A stretch of 64,000 nt of DNA from Lycium barbarum (Eukaryota; Streptophyta; Magnoliopsida; Solanales; Solanaceae). The stretch is from the NCBI RefSeq assembly GCF_019175385.1, contig NC_083344.1:63426782-63490781 (forward strand), written 5' to 3'. Shown in pieces: positions 35,023-47,400 of the stretch. The translations under genes and the position numbers were made by a program. The notes below the pieces were generated by a model, which saw only the letters and a program-made list of their open reading frames with translations, had not been told where the DNA came from and did no database searches. Within the stretch, counting starts at the first letter, position 1, and each line of letters begins with the position of its first letter.

Positions 35023-37332
35023 GTGATCATCCCAATTTCCTCCGAAATCCAACATACATGCCCGTAACATATCCTCAAGAGTCTGAATGGTATGTTTAGC
35101 TTGTCTGTCAGTCTGCGGATGAAATGTCGTGCTAAAGTTCACATGAGTCCCCAAACCTTCTTGGAAGGACTTCCAAAAATTAGCTGTAAACTGAGTTCCT
35201 CTATCTGAGATAATAGATACTGGAACAGCATGGAGTCTCACTATCTCTTTAATATAAAGCTTTGCATAATATTCTGCCACATATGTAGTTCTGACAGGTA
35301 AGAAATGAGCTGACTTCGAGAGCCGATCCACAATCACCCATATAGAGTCATACTTACATCGAGAACAGGGTAAGCCTATAATGAAGTCCATGTTAATTAC
35401 TTCCCACTTCCAAGTTGGAATTTCTATAGCTTGCAATAATCCGCCCGGCTTTTGGTGCTCGATTTTCACTTGTTGACAATTGGGACATTGAGGTACGAAT
35501 TCCGCTATATCTTTCTTCATCCCATTCCACCAATATATAGATTTAAGATCATGGTACATTTTCTTTGCTCCGGGGTGGACAGAATAGCAGGAGCAATGAG
35601 CTTCTCTCAATATTTGGTGGCATAAACCTGCCACATCAGGAACACATAATCTACCTTGGCATCGAAGAACTCCGTCTCCTGCAATCTCAAATGATGACTT
35701 CTCCTTCTGAGGGAGTGTACCTCTGTAATGCATTAGCATGAGATCTTCGTATTGTCGCTCTTTCACTTCCACTACTAGCGACGAGACTGCTGAATTCTGA
35801 ATGGTAGTTCCCCTGCTACCTGAGTCCACTACTCTAACTCTTAGCCTAGCTAACTGCTGGAGCTCACGAGCCAGCTCTCTTTTCTCTGGTCGTACATCAC
35901 ACAAACTTCCCATGGATCTACGGCTAAGAGCATCAACCACAACATTTGCCTTTCCGGGGTGATATAGGATATCAACATCACAATCTTTTAGTAATTCCAA
36001 CCATCGTCGTTGCCGCAAGTTCAACTCTTTTTGCTTGAAGATATACTGAAGGCTCTTATGATCTGTGTAAATATCCACATAAACACCATACAAGTAATGT
36101 CTCCACATCTTTAATGCATGAATCATTGCAGCCAATTCAAGGTCATTGGTTGGATAATTTTTCTCATGTTTTTGTAATTGCCTAGAAGCATACGCAATCA
36201 CCCTGCCATGTTGCATCAACACACAGCCTAGCCCGATGCCTAAAGCATCACAATAAACAACATAACCTTCCAATCCCTCTGGAAGTGTCAGGACTGGGGC
36301 AGAAGTCAATCTATCTTTTAGCTCTTGGAAACTACGTTCACAAGCATTTGTCCATTGAAACTTTGCTGATTTCTGGGAGAGCTTTGTGAGTGGTGCAGAA
36401 ATAGAAGAAAAGCCTTCTACAAAACTCCTGTAACAACCTGCTAAGCCCAGAAAGCTACGAACCTTCGTAGGAGTTGTGGGCCTTGGCCAAGTCTTCACAG
36501 CTTCAATCTTTTGGCTATCTACTCGAATACCATCGGCTGAAACAATGTGCCCCAAAAATGTCACTGAGTTCAACGAAAACTCACACTTAGAAAATTTTGC
36601 AAACAACTCTCGAGTTTGAAGAACTCTAAGGACAGTACGCAAATGATCCGCATGTTCTGCCTCGGATCTAGAATACACTAGGATGTCATCGATGAATACA
36701 ATCACAAATAAATCTAGGAAGGGCCTGAACACATTGTTCATGAAATCCATAAATACTACCAGTGCATTAGTTAGCCCAAATGACATTACCCAGAACTCAA
36801 AATGGCCATATCTTGTTCTGAAGGCTGTCTTAGGGATATCTTTCTCCCTAACTCTCACCTGATGATACCCGGACCTCAAATCTATCTTTGATAACCATTT
36901 GGCACCTTGTAATTGATCAAATAAGTCATAAATCCTCGGAAGAGGATATTTATTCTTAATCGTCACCTTATTCAATTTCCGATAGTCAATGCACATTCGC
37001 AAGGAGCCATCTTTATTTCGGACAAATAATACGGGTGCTCCCCACGGGGATGAACTAGGCCTAATAAAGCCTTTCTCAAGCAAGTCTTTCAATTGCTCTT
37101 TAAACTCTTTCCATTCTGCGGGGACCATTCTATAAGGTGGAATAGATATAGGCTTGGCGTCTAGCAACACATTAATAGCAAAATCAATGTCCCGCTCGGG
37201 AGGGAGGCCTGATAGCTCTTCCGGAAACACATCCGGAAATTCATTCACCACGGGGACTGAATGAAGAGTTGGCGGTTCAGCTTCTACAGCTTGAACCCGC
37301 ACTAGATGATAAATGCAACCTTTTGTGATCAT
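35023..37332 (-). pseudogene. pol: Element N pol: reverse transcriptase, RNase H, integrase core
   Basis: Longest coding frame in the window (about 770 real residues; the annotated frame runs a little into LTR K). RT spans about residues 60-235, with IDYRKLN and the catalytic FIDD at 213-216. RNase H spans about 345-470, with catalytic D362, E399, D424 and D467. The integrase zinc finger has H586, H594, C616 and C619. In the integrase core D649 and D710 are present, but the expected Glu near 746 is Lys (QAKHTIQ), so the DDE triad is lost. The start codon used is only the first Met after an upstream stop. Split from its C-terminus by LTR K. Copies DNA from RNA and integrates it, in active relatives; dead here. 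Confidence 0.92.
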
Positions 37333-37699
37333 TTTCCTTGCTTTAAGATAGGAAATAAACCTACCTTTTGGTGACGCAGTATTCCCTTTTCATTCTAAAA
37401 TCGGTTCTCCCGGAAATTGGAAATGAACCATTTTCATTCTACAATCAACATTGGCATAGAAAGAAGCCAACCAATCCATGCCCATAATAACATCAAAATC
37501 CACCATTTTTAACTCGTGCAAGTCAATCATAGTACGACGGTCACAAATCACAACTATACAGTTTCTATAAAATCGACTAGCTATTACCGATTCACCAACG
37601 GGTGTAGACACCTCAAAAGGTTTGATCGACTCCGGTTTGACTCTAAACCGACCTGCAATATACGGAGTAACATATGACAATGTGGAGCCTGGATCTATT
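37333..37699 (-). pseudogene. pol: Element N protease (partial)
   Basis: Same frame as the RT region, separated by one TGA (37392-37390) where element D has TGG. The retroviral-type aspartic protease motif D-P-G-S lies at the right edge (37682-37693), followed by [10 protein letters not shown] and GMDWL. Element D is inserted a few bases upstream of the catalytic Asp codon, so the rest of the protein lies beyond D, outside the window. Confidence 0.88.
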
Positions 37700-40060
37700 T
37701 GTCACGACCCAGCTAGGGACCGCGACGGGTACCCGGGGCTAGCCACCGAGCACCACTCACTCTACCACTCATCTCACTCGCTTAAGGCCATTTTATCAAC
37801 TTCATACACGAATTATAAGGAAAACATATTTTAGATAGAAATATAAATGCTTTATATACATTTGGCTCTCGGCCATCAAAATAATATATACATATAATAA
37901 CATCTTGTGAGACCATCTAACCCACACTGCGTATCTACGAGCCTCTACTGATAGACTGTATATATATATAGACGGAACAAGACTCCGTCGTGCCCAAAAT
38001 ATGCATATATACCAAAAGGAGAATCGCAAGCACCTCCGAACAATAGAGTGCTCTCAATCAGCTGACAGCTACTATGGATCTGGATCAAGCTCACCTCCCT
38101 GTCTACCTGTGGGCATGAACACAACGTCCAAAGAAAATGGACGTCAGTACGAATATTGTACTGAGTATGAGAGGCATAAACCATGAAGGAAGACAACAAT
38201 AATATAACGAGAATATCAATATGAAACATCTGGATCTGAATGACAATCATAAGAGAAGTAATGCATGTTGTCTTACTCATACTCATCATCATATCATATG
38301 TGCATAATATGTAAGCTGCCCTTCCATATCGGAACGGTGTGATAATCAATAACAATAGCCCGCGTCCATGCCTCCAGCGTCCGGGGTACCATCTCATGCC
38401 GCCCACTAGTGGTGTCTGCCCATGCCAAATGGTCATGGTGTATCCGTATAGCTGCCCTCCTTAGCGGTGACTTCCCGGCCAACTAGGCGCGGTGTAATAT
38501 TATCATGACATGCTCATATTATTATAGTACATGCATAAAGCTCAAGATCAACTATACTTTATCGGGGTGACGTAAGGTCGTGATCCCCCGATTGTAATAT
38601 GGAGCAATTATTGACATTCTGCCTCACCTTGAAGGAAGTAGCACATAAGGTGAGTGTAAGCAATAAATAACATCTCTATCATTATGGCATCATCGTATTA
38701 TATCTCTTATCTTATATAGACATTTATAGATATAGACTTTTTAGCTTTCTTTGGAATACATGAACTCATGAAGAGGAAAGGAATCTATGCTATAGGATTC
38801 ATGCCATTGGAAGGAAAGGACTAGCCTCACATACCTTTGTCGTTTAGCTAGGATATCGTTCACTTGATCTCCTTCGATATCACGTCGCTACCTTCATGAG
38901 AGAATTCGAATTAGTATTAGTTAATTGACTTAAGGAATACGTCACTATTTCTAGAGAAAATTGGGCAGAACTTCCTTTATTTATACTACTTTTCCCATAG
39001 TCCATATCAACTCCCAACGTTCTCAACAACATCCACAATATTACAATCAACAACCATCATTTATATATATTCACCACATTCCACTATTTTCCTCCAATTT
39101 CTCCACATTTATGGTTATAGCTCGTTATCGCATCTTCTCATATATAATACTCATTTCATGGTCTAAACATCATTTACAAAGTATTCATGATCATAGTATA
39201 TCAACATTCATGATTCCATTTAACTACCATTCAATTGTGACACTATTCACTCATTCAAGACCCATTTTCCATGTCTTTCTACAATTCAAGCATCTTAGCT
39301 TTCCAATACCTTAAACAACGTGATAAATTCATGAAACTTACCTTAGATGATGGTTGAATAAGTCTTGAGTAGTAATGCCTTCTTTGCACCAAAACCCTAC
39401 TTCACCTATCTTGTGTTTTCTTGAGGTAGATGACTTTTACTTGCATTTCAGACACTTTGTTTCATGGATTTGATGTTGTTGATTTTGGTTTTCCTTTGAT
39501 TCTATTGAATTCTTATGGATGAAGTGTTTGGAGAATTTTCTAGAGTATTCTTGAGTTGTGGAGATGAGAAATGAAATAAAATGAGGTTAGGATCCCTTTT
39601 TAATACTCAAAATCTGATTTTTAATGAACAACAGTCGGGGTGTACAGTGGTCGTAAACCACACTTTACGGGCCGTATACAGGTTTACGGTCCGTCCTCCA
39701 CGGTCGTCTTTAAGCATATCAAAACCAGAAAGGTAGACTGAAGATCATGGCAGTTTACGACTCAGTTTACGCGCCGTATTTCGATTTACGGTCTGTATTC
39801 TGGGTCGTATTTTACCATTTCAACATTTAACAGAAAGTCAAAATTTTTGATATGTTGAAGGACGATGGCACTTTACGGTCCGTAAATGACTTTACGGGCC
39901 GTAAATCACTTTACGACCACTGGGCTGAAATAAAATTCCGCAACTTTCTTATTTCCAAAAATTTATAATTAGCCATTCCCTACTTAGTAAAACATCGCAC
40001 ACTCATACCCTTCATGGGTCCATTCAGTGTAGGCTCGCGGAAAATTTCTGAGGTGTAACA
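37700..40060 (-). repeat. Element D 3' LTR (L, 2361 bp)
   Basis: TGTCACGACCCAGC...GAGGTGTAACA. Tail hairpins 38125-38163, hairpin minisatellite about 38385-38492, 'tttacggtccgt' palindrome tract 39650-39915. Confidence 0.93.
38125..38163 (-). other. LTR tail double hairpin, element D left LTR
   Basis: CGTCCA (38125-38130)/TGGACG (38138-38143), CAGTAC (38145-38150)/GTACTG (38158-38163). 425 nt from the LTR 3' end. Confidence 0.7.
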
Positions 40061-40097
40061 TTCTTCCCCCCTTTTGGAACACTCGTCCTCGAATGTT
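40061..40097 (-). promoter_or_regulatory. PPT and adjacent stem-loop of element D
   Basis: Pyrimidine run 40061-40075 on the + strand, then AACACTCG/CGAATGTT (40078-40097), which has one mismatch relative to the perfect stem elsewhere. Confidence 0.85.
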
Positions 40098-40265
40098 AAA
40101 CACTTGGGATTCTACGAAAATTTTGCCAGAGTTTCCTCTGTAATTTGGCGCTACCAACCTGTCACAATAGCCCACAGTATCATCGCCTCACAGGGCTACA
40201 TCGCAATATCAACATATCTATGGCCACACACGACCAAAAGCACGAAAAAAATAAGCATACATACC

Positions 40266-42706
40266 TCATACCGTTGGCGTCTCATCTTGCATCGCCTCTG
40301 GGGGTTGGAATAAATGCGGGTATTTGGCTTTGATATTCTCCTCTGCTTCCCAAGTCATTTCTTCCCGGTTATTGTTTCGCCACAAGACCTTCACTGAAGC
40401 TACTTCTTTGTTTCGAAGTCTTCGCACTTGTCTATCTAAAATGGCAACAGGCACTTCTTCATATGCTAGTTTCTCCGTCACTTGGACATCATCAACCGAA
40501 ACTATTCTTGTTGGGTCTCCAATACACTTGCGGAGCATCGAAACATGAAAAACTGGGTGCACTGACTCAAGCTCTGAAGGTAAGTCCAATTTGTAGGCTA
40601 CACGACCCACCTTACGGATGACTCTATAAGGTCCAATATATCTTGGGCTCAACTTCCCTTTTTTTCCAGAGCTTATCACCCCTTTCATTGGTGATACTTT
40701 CAGAAATACCCAATCATTGGCCTGAAATTCCAAGTCTCGTCGGCGGTTGTCCGCATAAGACTTTTGGCGGCTTTGGGCTGTCAATAATCGATCTTGTATC
40801 ACCTTGACTTTCTCCACTGCTTGTTGAATCAATTCGGGGCCCATTAGTTGTACTTCTCCCATCTCAAACCATCTAATCGGGGATCAGCATTTCCTTCCAT
40901 ACAAAGCTTCATATGGAGCCATTTGTATACCGGAATGGTAGCTATTATTATAGGAAAACTCAATCAAGGGTAAGTGATCATCCCAACTACCACCAAAATC
41001 TAATATGCAGGCCCTTAACATATCCTCCAAAGTCTAAATAGTACGTTCGGCTTGTCCATCAGTCTGTGGATGAAACGCCGTACTGAGCTTGACTTGGGTA
41101 CCTAGACTTTCTTGAAAAGACTTCCAAAACTTGGTTGTAAACTGTGCCCCTATGTCTGTGATAATGGCTAATGGAATTCCGTGAAGTCGTACAATTTCTT
41201 TCAAGTACAACCTAGCATAATCTTCCGCTGAATACGTGGTCCTGACTTGAAGAAAGTGAGCTGCTTTGGTTAATCTATCCACGATCACCCATATAGAATA
41301 GTATTTGCCTCGGGAGCGAGGTAATCCTACAATGAAATCCATATTAATTTCTTCCCATTTCCATGTAGGAATCTCCATAGCATGTAATAAGCCCCCTGGC
41401 TTCTGATGTTCGTCCTTTACTTGTTGACAATTTGGACATTGAGCTACAAATTCCGCTATGTCCCGTTTCATGCCATCCCACCAATACAGTGATTTGAGGT
41501 CATGATACATCTTGGTCGCACCCGGATGAATAGAATACCGAGAATAGTGTGCTTCCTCGAAAATTCGTTGGCGCAAATTTTCCACATCCGGTACGGATAG
41601 CCTGCCCTGATATCTAAGGACCCCATCTATGGAAACTTCAAATGAAGACTTCTCTTTTTCACAAGAGACATCCCTATAATGACACATTTGTGGATCTTCA
41701 TACTGGCGTTCTTTTATCTCCACATTCAAGGGTGAGACCCTAGGATCATTGACACTAATTCCTGCATTACCCAAATCAATTACACGTACTCCAAGGTTTG
41801 CTAATCGATGGAGCTCACGAACCATTGTTTTATTTTCTGAAGGAACTCCACATAAACTGCCCATGGATCGGCGGCTAAGCGCATCAGCTACCACATTCGC
41901 TTTTCTGGAGTGGTACAAAGTATGCACATCGTAATCCTTCAGTAATTCTAACCACCGCCTCTGCCGCAGATTTAACTCCTTCTGCTTGAAAATATATTGG
42001 AGACTTTGTGATCTGTATAAATATCAACATGCACCCCATACAAATAATGTCTCCACATTTTTAAGGCATGGATGATCGCAGCTAATTCGAGGTCATGAGT
42101 TGGATAATTCTGTTCATGTTTCCGAAACTGTCTCGAAGCATATGCAATAACCTTCCCATGTTGCATTAATACACATCCTAGTCCCACACCGGAGGCATCA
42201 CAATGCACGACATAGCCATCCGGCCTTTCGGGAAGTGTTAACACTGGAGCTGAAGTCAATCTGTCTTTCAACTCTTGAAAACTACGCTCGCAAGCGTCAT
42301 TCTACTGAAATTTCGCCGACTTCTGGGTTAGCTTCGTAAATGGAGCTGAAATAGATGAAAAGCCCTCTACGAATCTTCTATAATAGCATGCTAAACCTAG
42401 AAGACTACGGACTTCCGTAGGTGTCTTAAGCCTTGGCCAAGTCTTCACAGCTTCAATTTTCTGAGTGTCAACTCGGACGCCATCACCTGAAATAACATGG
42501 CCTAGAAATGTCACAGAATTCAGCCAAAACTCGCACTTTGAAAATTTCGCATATAATTCCCGAGCTCGAAGAATGCCAAGAACAATTCTCAAATGATCTT
42601 CATGCTCCGATTCTGTGCGAGAATATACCAGAATATCATCAATAAACACTATCAGAAACAAGTCCAAGAGTGGCCTGAACACATTGTTCATTAGATTCAT
42701 GAACAC
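40266..42706 (-). pseudogene. pol: Element D pol, downstream part: RT C-half, RNase H, integrase, chromodomain-like tail
   Basis: Read leftward. RT piece 42706-42302 holds FIDDIL and ends at a TAG where N has TGG. RNase H (42271 to about 41972) shows CDAS, LELAA and YTDHK; a frameshift follows near 42005. The next frame (41927 on) has VADALSRR, the integrase HHCC finger and core (NMDF, ITDIG, QAER: Glu kept). TAG at 41036-41034 and TGA at 40886-40884 interrupt this frame. The last piece (40862-40266) is the integrase C-terminus with HPVFHVSMLRKC and the chromodomain-like WRNNN...WEAEENIKAKYPHLF end. Non-functional. Confidence 0.92.
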
Positions 42707-43129
42707 TGTCACACCCTAACCTTATTAGGGTGTGATGGGCACCCGACCCCATATTCGAAGCAGAGCGAACCCTCAGACTCTGATTACATACATACTCGTT
42801 TCAGATTTTCAAATCAAATCACATGAAACACATATTAAGACTTTCAGAAACTTTCTTTCTATTTTTCACAAATCAAACAAAATCTGTAGACATACGAAAT
42901 CTGTAACATATCACAAAATATCACATCGGCTGATGAAGCCGCTTACAAACTGATGTTCTGTACCCACGACTCTGTCTGCAAAGTCTCTAACACAAATCAG
43001 AAATCACAACTTATATACGCTCTGACTCGGCGACACTCCGGAAGAAAGTGGAGCTCGCCAATCCCGCTGACACACCTACTAGCAAAGTCTTCTGCTCATC
43101 TGAGTGTACCTGCGTGGCATGAAACGCAG

Positions 43130-43167
43130 CCCCCGAAGAAGAGGGGGTCAGTACGGAATATGTACTG
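43130..43167 (-). other. LTR tail double hairpin, LTR C
   Basis: CCCCC (43130-43134)/GGGGG (43143-43147), CAGTAC (43149-43154)/GTACTG (43162-43167). Confidence 0.7.
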
Positions 43168-43685
43168 AGTATGTAAAGCATGGGATAAAATAAACAGAAT
43201 CACAAGCGAAACAAATAGTACAAAAGATTAGTACAGTAGTAAGTGCGATATGAAAATTAATAAAAACAACTTACTGGAAACACAGACCATGCATGCCAAG
43301 AACGGTATCCAGTCCCTTGCGGGACCCGGGGAAAAACGTGACGCCGCCCTGCCTTCGGCGCCACTCACATCTAACTCCAGAAGTTTTACTCTGTAATCTC
43401 CGTCACAAATCATAATATCAAATCATAATAACATATCATATGTGGTTCGGCGAACCATAACACATCATAACACCAAAACACATCTAACTTTAGAATACAT
43501 ATAAGGCACCCGGCCCTCAACGTAGAACCCGGCGAACCATCCGCACGATACATACCGGCCCGGGACTCGGCAAAGGAAATCATAACATATGCACGAGCAG
43601 AGTAGTGAAAAACTAAATGCACATAAATCAAGACTCGATGTAATAATCGAACGTGCCATCAGAATATTCGTGACATATTACTCAT

Positions 43686-43855
43686 AACAGAATACTTATA
43701 TCAAAATACTTATATTAGAATACTTATGTCAGAATACTTATATCAGAATACGTATATCAGAATACTTATATCAAAATACTTGTATCAGAATACTTGTATC
43801 AGAATACGTATATCAGAATACTTATATCAGAATACTTATATCTGAACACTCATAG
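43686..43855. repeat. 14-bp tandem array in LTR C (about 12 copies)
   Basis: Unit 'tcagaatacttata' with single-base variants. Not seen in A or B LTRs, so an expansion private to C. Confidence 0.88.
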
Positions 43856-46105
43856 CGGATTTACTGAATATGTATATCAGAAGGTGCATACGAATCATAA
43901 ACAAACTCGGAATCAAGAGTAAAGATACCTCAAAGTGCATATCATAACTTACCTGGCTCTAGGACATGCCAAAAGACAGAAAGGGTAAGCCTTACATACC
44001 TGTTCCACGACCAACTAGCTACGCTTATTTGTTCCACTTGTTGATCTACATTCAAGAAAATTGACATAATCATTAGATTCATCGACATATACATGTCTTA
44101 ATTTGTTATATCCCATAATTTTGCACATTCGGATAAATTGAAATAATTGTGACTTATGAGAGGTAAGGAATATTTTGATTTTAGTTAATACACATGTTGT
44201 TCGTGAAAAATATTGATGTGCAAAATATGGAGGAAGGCCGAGGCCATAATTGGGAATTTTGGAAATTAGCTTCGGGAATTACAAAAAAATAGCCACAAGT
44301 AATTGGGCTAAAAAAAAAAAAGCCCAAACCCATAGAGTAGCCGGCCATGGCTAGAAAAAAGAAAAAAAAATTGGCCCAAGCCCATGTAATTAAATCCATG
44401 TGTTAAATAAGGTAAAAGGGCCATAAGCCTCTTCATTATGCAAGAAGCTTCAAGAAAATAAAATGGAGAGCAAGCATTAAGGCCTATTCGGCCAAGTACA
44501 CCAAAAACATTAAGCCCTCTATTTTGATCACAAAAAATATTTTCTCCTAGCAATCCTACTAATTTGAAGGTCCTCTCTAACATGGGAACGTTATTGGAGC
44601 AAGAGAAACACTTATTCTTGCAAAATCACAACTTTAGCTAAGTGGAGAAGTTGAGAAGAAAAGGTAAGATTTAATCCCTTTTTATATGTTATGAAGAGTT
44701 TGTTTATGTTGTAGTATGTAGAAATGGATAGAAATCATGAAAATATGGAAGCTTGCATGGTGGTTGTGTGTAAGCATATGGGCCGTGTGTGTGTGTGTTG
44801 TGTGTAGGGAGGATGGAACAATTTCTATGTAGTAATTTGATTGTTGTAGATATGTATTCTATGATGGAAATGAGAATTTGATGATTTAAATTGATGTTGG
44901 AAATGTTATGGGTTGATTTGGAAGCCAATATGATGTTAGTGTCGTTTCTTTAATTGCGAGAATAATGTCGTTAGAATGTGTGTTGTTGGGATAGTTCATG
45001 AATTTGGAAGCAAGAAATGCATTAAAATTGTTTCTAGGGAAGTTGGGGAGTTTTCGGGTAAATTATGGTTTTGGTAGAATTTTTATATATTTTGTAGAAT
45101 GATATGAAATGCTTTCGAATTGTATTTGAATGATCTTGAATTAGTAAATGAATATGAAAACGTTGATATTGGTTTGAAAGTGTGAAGTTGGAGTAGAAGT
45201 TGTTGCATTATGTAGAAAGGAAGACTATTTATGTTAGAGTGTGTTTTGTATTGATTGTTGGTGTTGTTGGTATTACTGTGGGTGTTGTTGTTGACATTTT
45301 GGCGGAGTTAAATTTTCGGGGATGGCGCATTTACAGGGGAAATGCTGCCGAAATTTCTGTTGGCAAATGTTAATTCAAAATTGAACTTCTAAAGGCTCTA
45401 ATCAATGTTTGGTAAATGTGACCAATTGTAGATTTTGGAGAGTTTGGAACTTGAAGTTGGAGTAGCGTAAGAAGCAGAAAAGGTATGTAAAGCTCTACTT
45501 TTTCTTTCTTTGGCATGTCCTAGTTATGATAGGCTATGATACGAACCTCGGGGATAACTCTATTCCTTAGAAATCCGAGCCAAATTTGACCCGTATTCAT
45601 TCAACACAATCGAATTAAGTACTTTATGTTTTGTTGGAAAAGCAGCTTGAACCTTTGTAATTCTTCCAAACGGAATCAAATTGTCCTAAAACTTCCATAG
45701 ATGACTCTATAAAGTCTAATGTTCGTAATTTTGGAACGCCATCTCGACTTGACCCGAGGTGGGCCCACAATTTCCGAGACCTTTTTGCATTATTCTATTT
45801 GACTTATTTCCGTACGGTAATTAAAGGAAACTTTTGGCTAATGTTCCGATTACTGAACGATAGTTGTTTTAACTACTCCACTGAGTTCTGTGATATATTT
45901 TGATATGTACAAACGATCTCAGAAGTTTTGCTTGACATAATCTGTCGTAACATCCGAAAGGTACGTACTATGACTATCGTTTGGCACTACTCTGCTCGTG
46001 CGTACCCCTATTATGTCGTTTGCCAAGTCCCGGCCGTATGTTATTATTCGTACTATGTTAAGTTTGGTCCTAATGTGTATGTTATGAATATGTATATTAT
46101 ATTAT

Positions 46106-46442
46106 GTATCGGGCCGTACGTTCCACGGCAGTATATGATATGTATATATGGATCGGGCCGTACGTTCCACGACAGTATATGATATGTATATATGGATCGG
46201 ACCGAACGTTCCACGGCAGTATATGATAAATATATATGGATCGGGCCGTACGTTCCACGGTAGTATATGATATGTATATATGGATCGGGCCGTACGTTCC
46301 ACGGCAGTATATGATATGTATATATATGGATCGGGCCGTACGTTCCACGGTAGTATATATTATATTATGGATCGGGCCGTACGTTCCACGGTAGTATATA
46401 TTATATTATGGACCGGGCCGAATGTTCCTCGGCAGTATATTT

Positions 46443-46511
<69 letters not shown>

Positions 46512-46581
46512 ATCAGGCCGTACGTTCCTCGAGAGTGTTATAAAATGTTATATGTGGATCGGGCCGTACGTTCCTCGGCAC
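46106..46581 (+). repeat. Hairpin minisatellite, B LTR1 (about 10 units, with (TA)n at 46447-46509)
   Basis: Units of about 44 bp containing 'gatcgggccgtacgttccac'; GCCGT/ACGGC can pair in most. A 63-bp (TA)n separates units 8 and 9. Open frames across it on either strand are artefacts of the repeat. Confidence 0.9.
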
Positions 46582-46842
46582 TATCAGGTTACATATGGAT
46601 CGGTTATGTGTACATGTATATGATGACATAGGATGACGGCACGCATGATCTGTATTTGGAAAATAAGTATTTTGGTACTCTGGTTGATTTGTTTCTTTTC
46701 GGTACTTTTCTGACATTTGACATCGGTAAGTATGATGTACGTTCGGAAAATAAGCACCGTAGTATTCTGATTAATGTACTTACTTTCTTGTACCGTTGTT
46801 CCTGATATGTTTCTATTTTCTGTATTTCATGCTTTACATACT

Positions 46843-46879
46843 CAGTACATATTCCGTACTGACCCCCTTTCTTCGGGGG
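46843..46879 (+). other. LTR tail double hairpin, B LTR1
   Basis: CAGTAC (46843-46848)/GTACTG (46856-46861), CCCCC (46863-46867)/GGGGG (46875-46879); 423 nt from the LTR end. Confidence 0.7.
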
Positions 46880-47305
46880 CTGCGTTTCATGCCGCGCAGG
46901 TACTCCCAGATGAGTTGAAGATATTATAGAAGATGTTCCAGCGGAGATGGCAAGCTCCATTTGCTCCTGGAGAACTGCCGAGTCAAAGTATATGTGTTAG
47001 GGGTTCTGTTTAATGTTAGAGACTTTGCAGACAGAGTCGTGGTTATGGTATGTCGGTTCAGTAAGCGGCTCCATCAGTCGATGTGTCATTTTGTATTATG
47101 TTATAAAGTCCATGTAATTACAAATTTGTTTGATTTGAAATTCACAAAAAAAATGTATATTTCTGCAAGTTTTACTATGTATTACATTCTATTTGGTTTG
47201 AAAGTTCGAAAGGAGTATTTATGTAATAAGAGTCAGCGGGTTCGCTCGGCTCCAATTAGGGGACAGGTGCCCATCACACCCTAGTAAGGTTAGGGTGTGA
47301 CAAAG

Positions 47306-47317
47306 TGGTATCAAAGC
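47306..47317 (+). promoter_or_regulatory. PBS, B interior 1 (one mutation)
   Basis: TGGTATCAAAGC, one G-to-A change from the perfect initiator-Met PBS seen in interior 2. Confidence 0.9.
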
Positions 47318-47361
47318 AGGTGTGTCCTAGGGGTTGTCTGCAAAGTCGTGTCCAGTAGAGT

Positions 47362-47400
47362 CCTGTTTATGGTGTGAAGCGCGCCACATTTATAAACAGG
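47362..47400 (+). ncRNA. Leader hairpin with palindromic loop, B interior 1
   Basis: CCTGTTTAT (47362-47370)/ATAAACAGG (47392-47400), inner TGTG (47373-47376)/CACA (47385-47388), loop 'aagcgcgc' with self-complementary GCGCGC (47379-47384). Confidence 0.72.

Larger units (their letters stand above)
29239..37699 (-). mobile_element. Element N: Ty3/gypsy chromovirus, 3' part; continues beyond D
   Basis: 3' LTR (29239-31459), PPT, and pol read leftward from 37699. It is interrupted by solo LTR K (32376-35022) and, at its right edge, by element D inserted beside the protease active site. N's N-terminal protease, gag and 5' LTR should lie past 64000. Domain order protease, RT, RNase H, integrase, with a chromodomain-like C-terminal tail, fits the Tekay/Del chromoviruses (established order). 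Confidence 0.88.
42707..44103 (-). repeat. LTR C, left part (inserted in D RT; split by B)
   Basis: Begins TGTCACACCCTAACC, close to the A and B LTR ends in reverse complement. Contains tail hairpins 43130-43167, hairpin units near 43505-43575 and a 14-bp tandem array. Broken at TAATT by array B and resumes at 58575. Confidence 0.85.
44104..47302 (+). repeat. Array B LTR1 (3199 bp)
   Basis: TGTTATATCCC...GTTAGGGTGTGACA. Lacks about 75 bp present in LTR2 and LTR3 (after 'actatcgtttgg', near 45977). Hairpin minisatellite 46106-46581. Confidence 0.94.

Noticed and set aside
43228..43659. Open frames in LTR C
   Set aside because: Overlap tail hairpins and minisatellite of a non-coding LTR; no domains.
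46097..46348. Overlapping open frames on both strands encoding MERTARSIY...-like repeated peptides (also at 51745-51996 and 57294-57633)
   Set aside because: They are translations of the 44-bp LTR minisatellite, whose unit number varies; no start context or domain.
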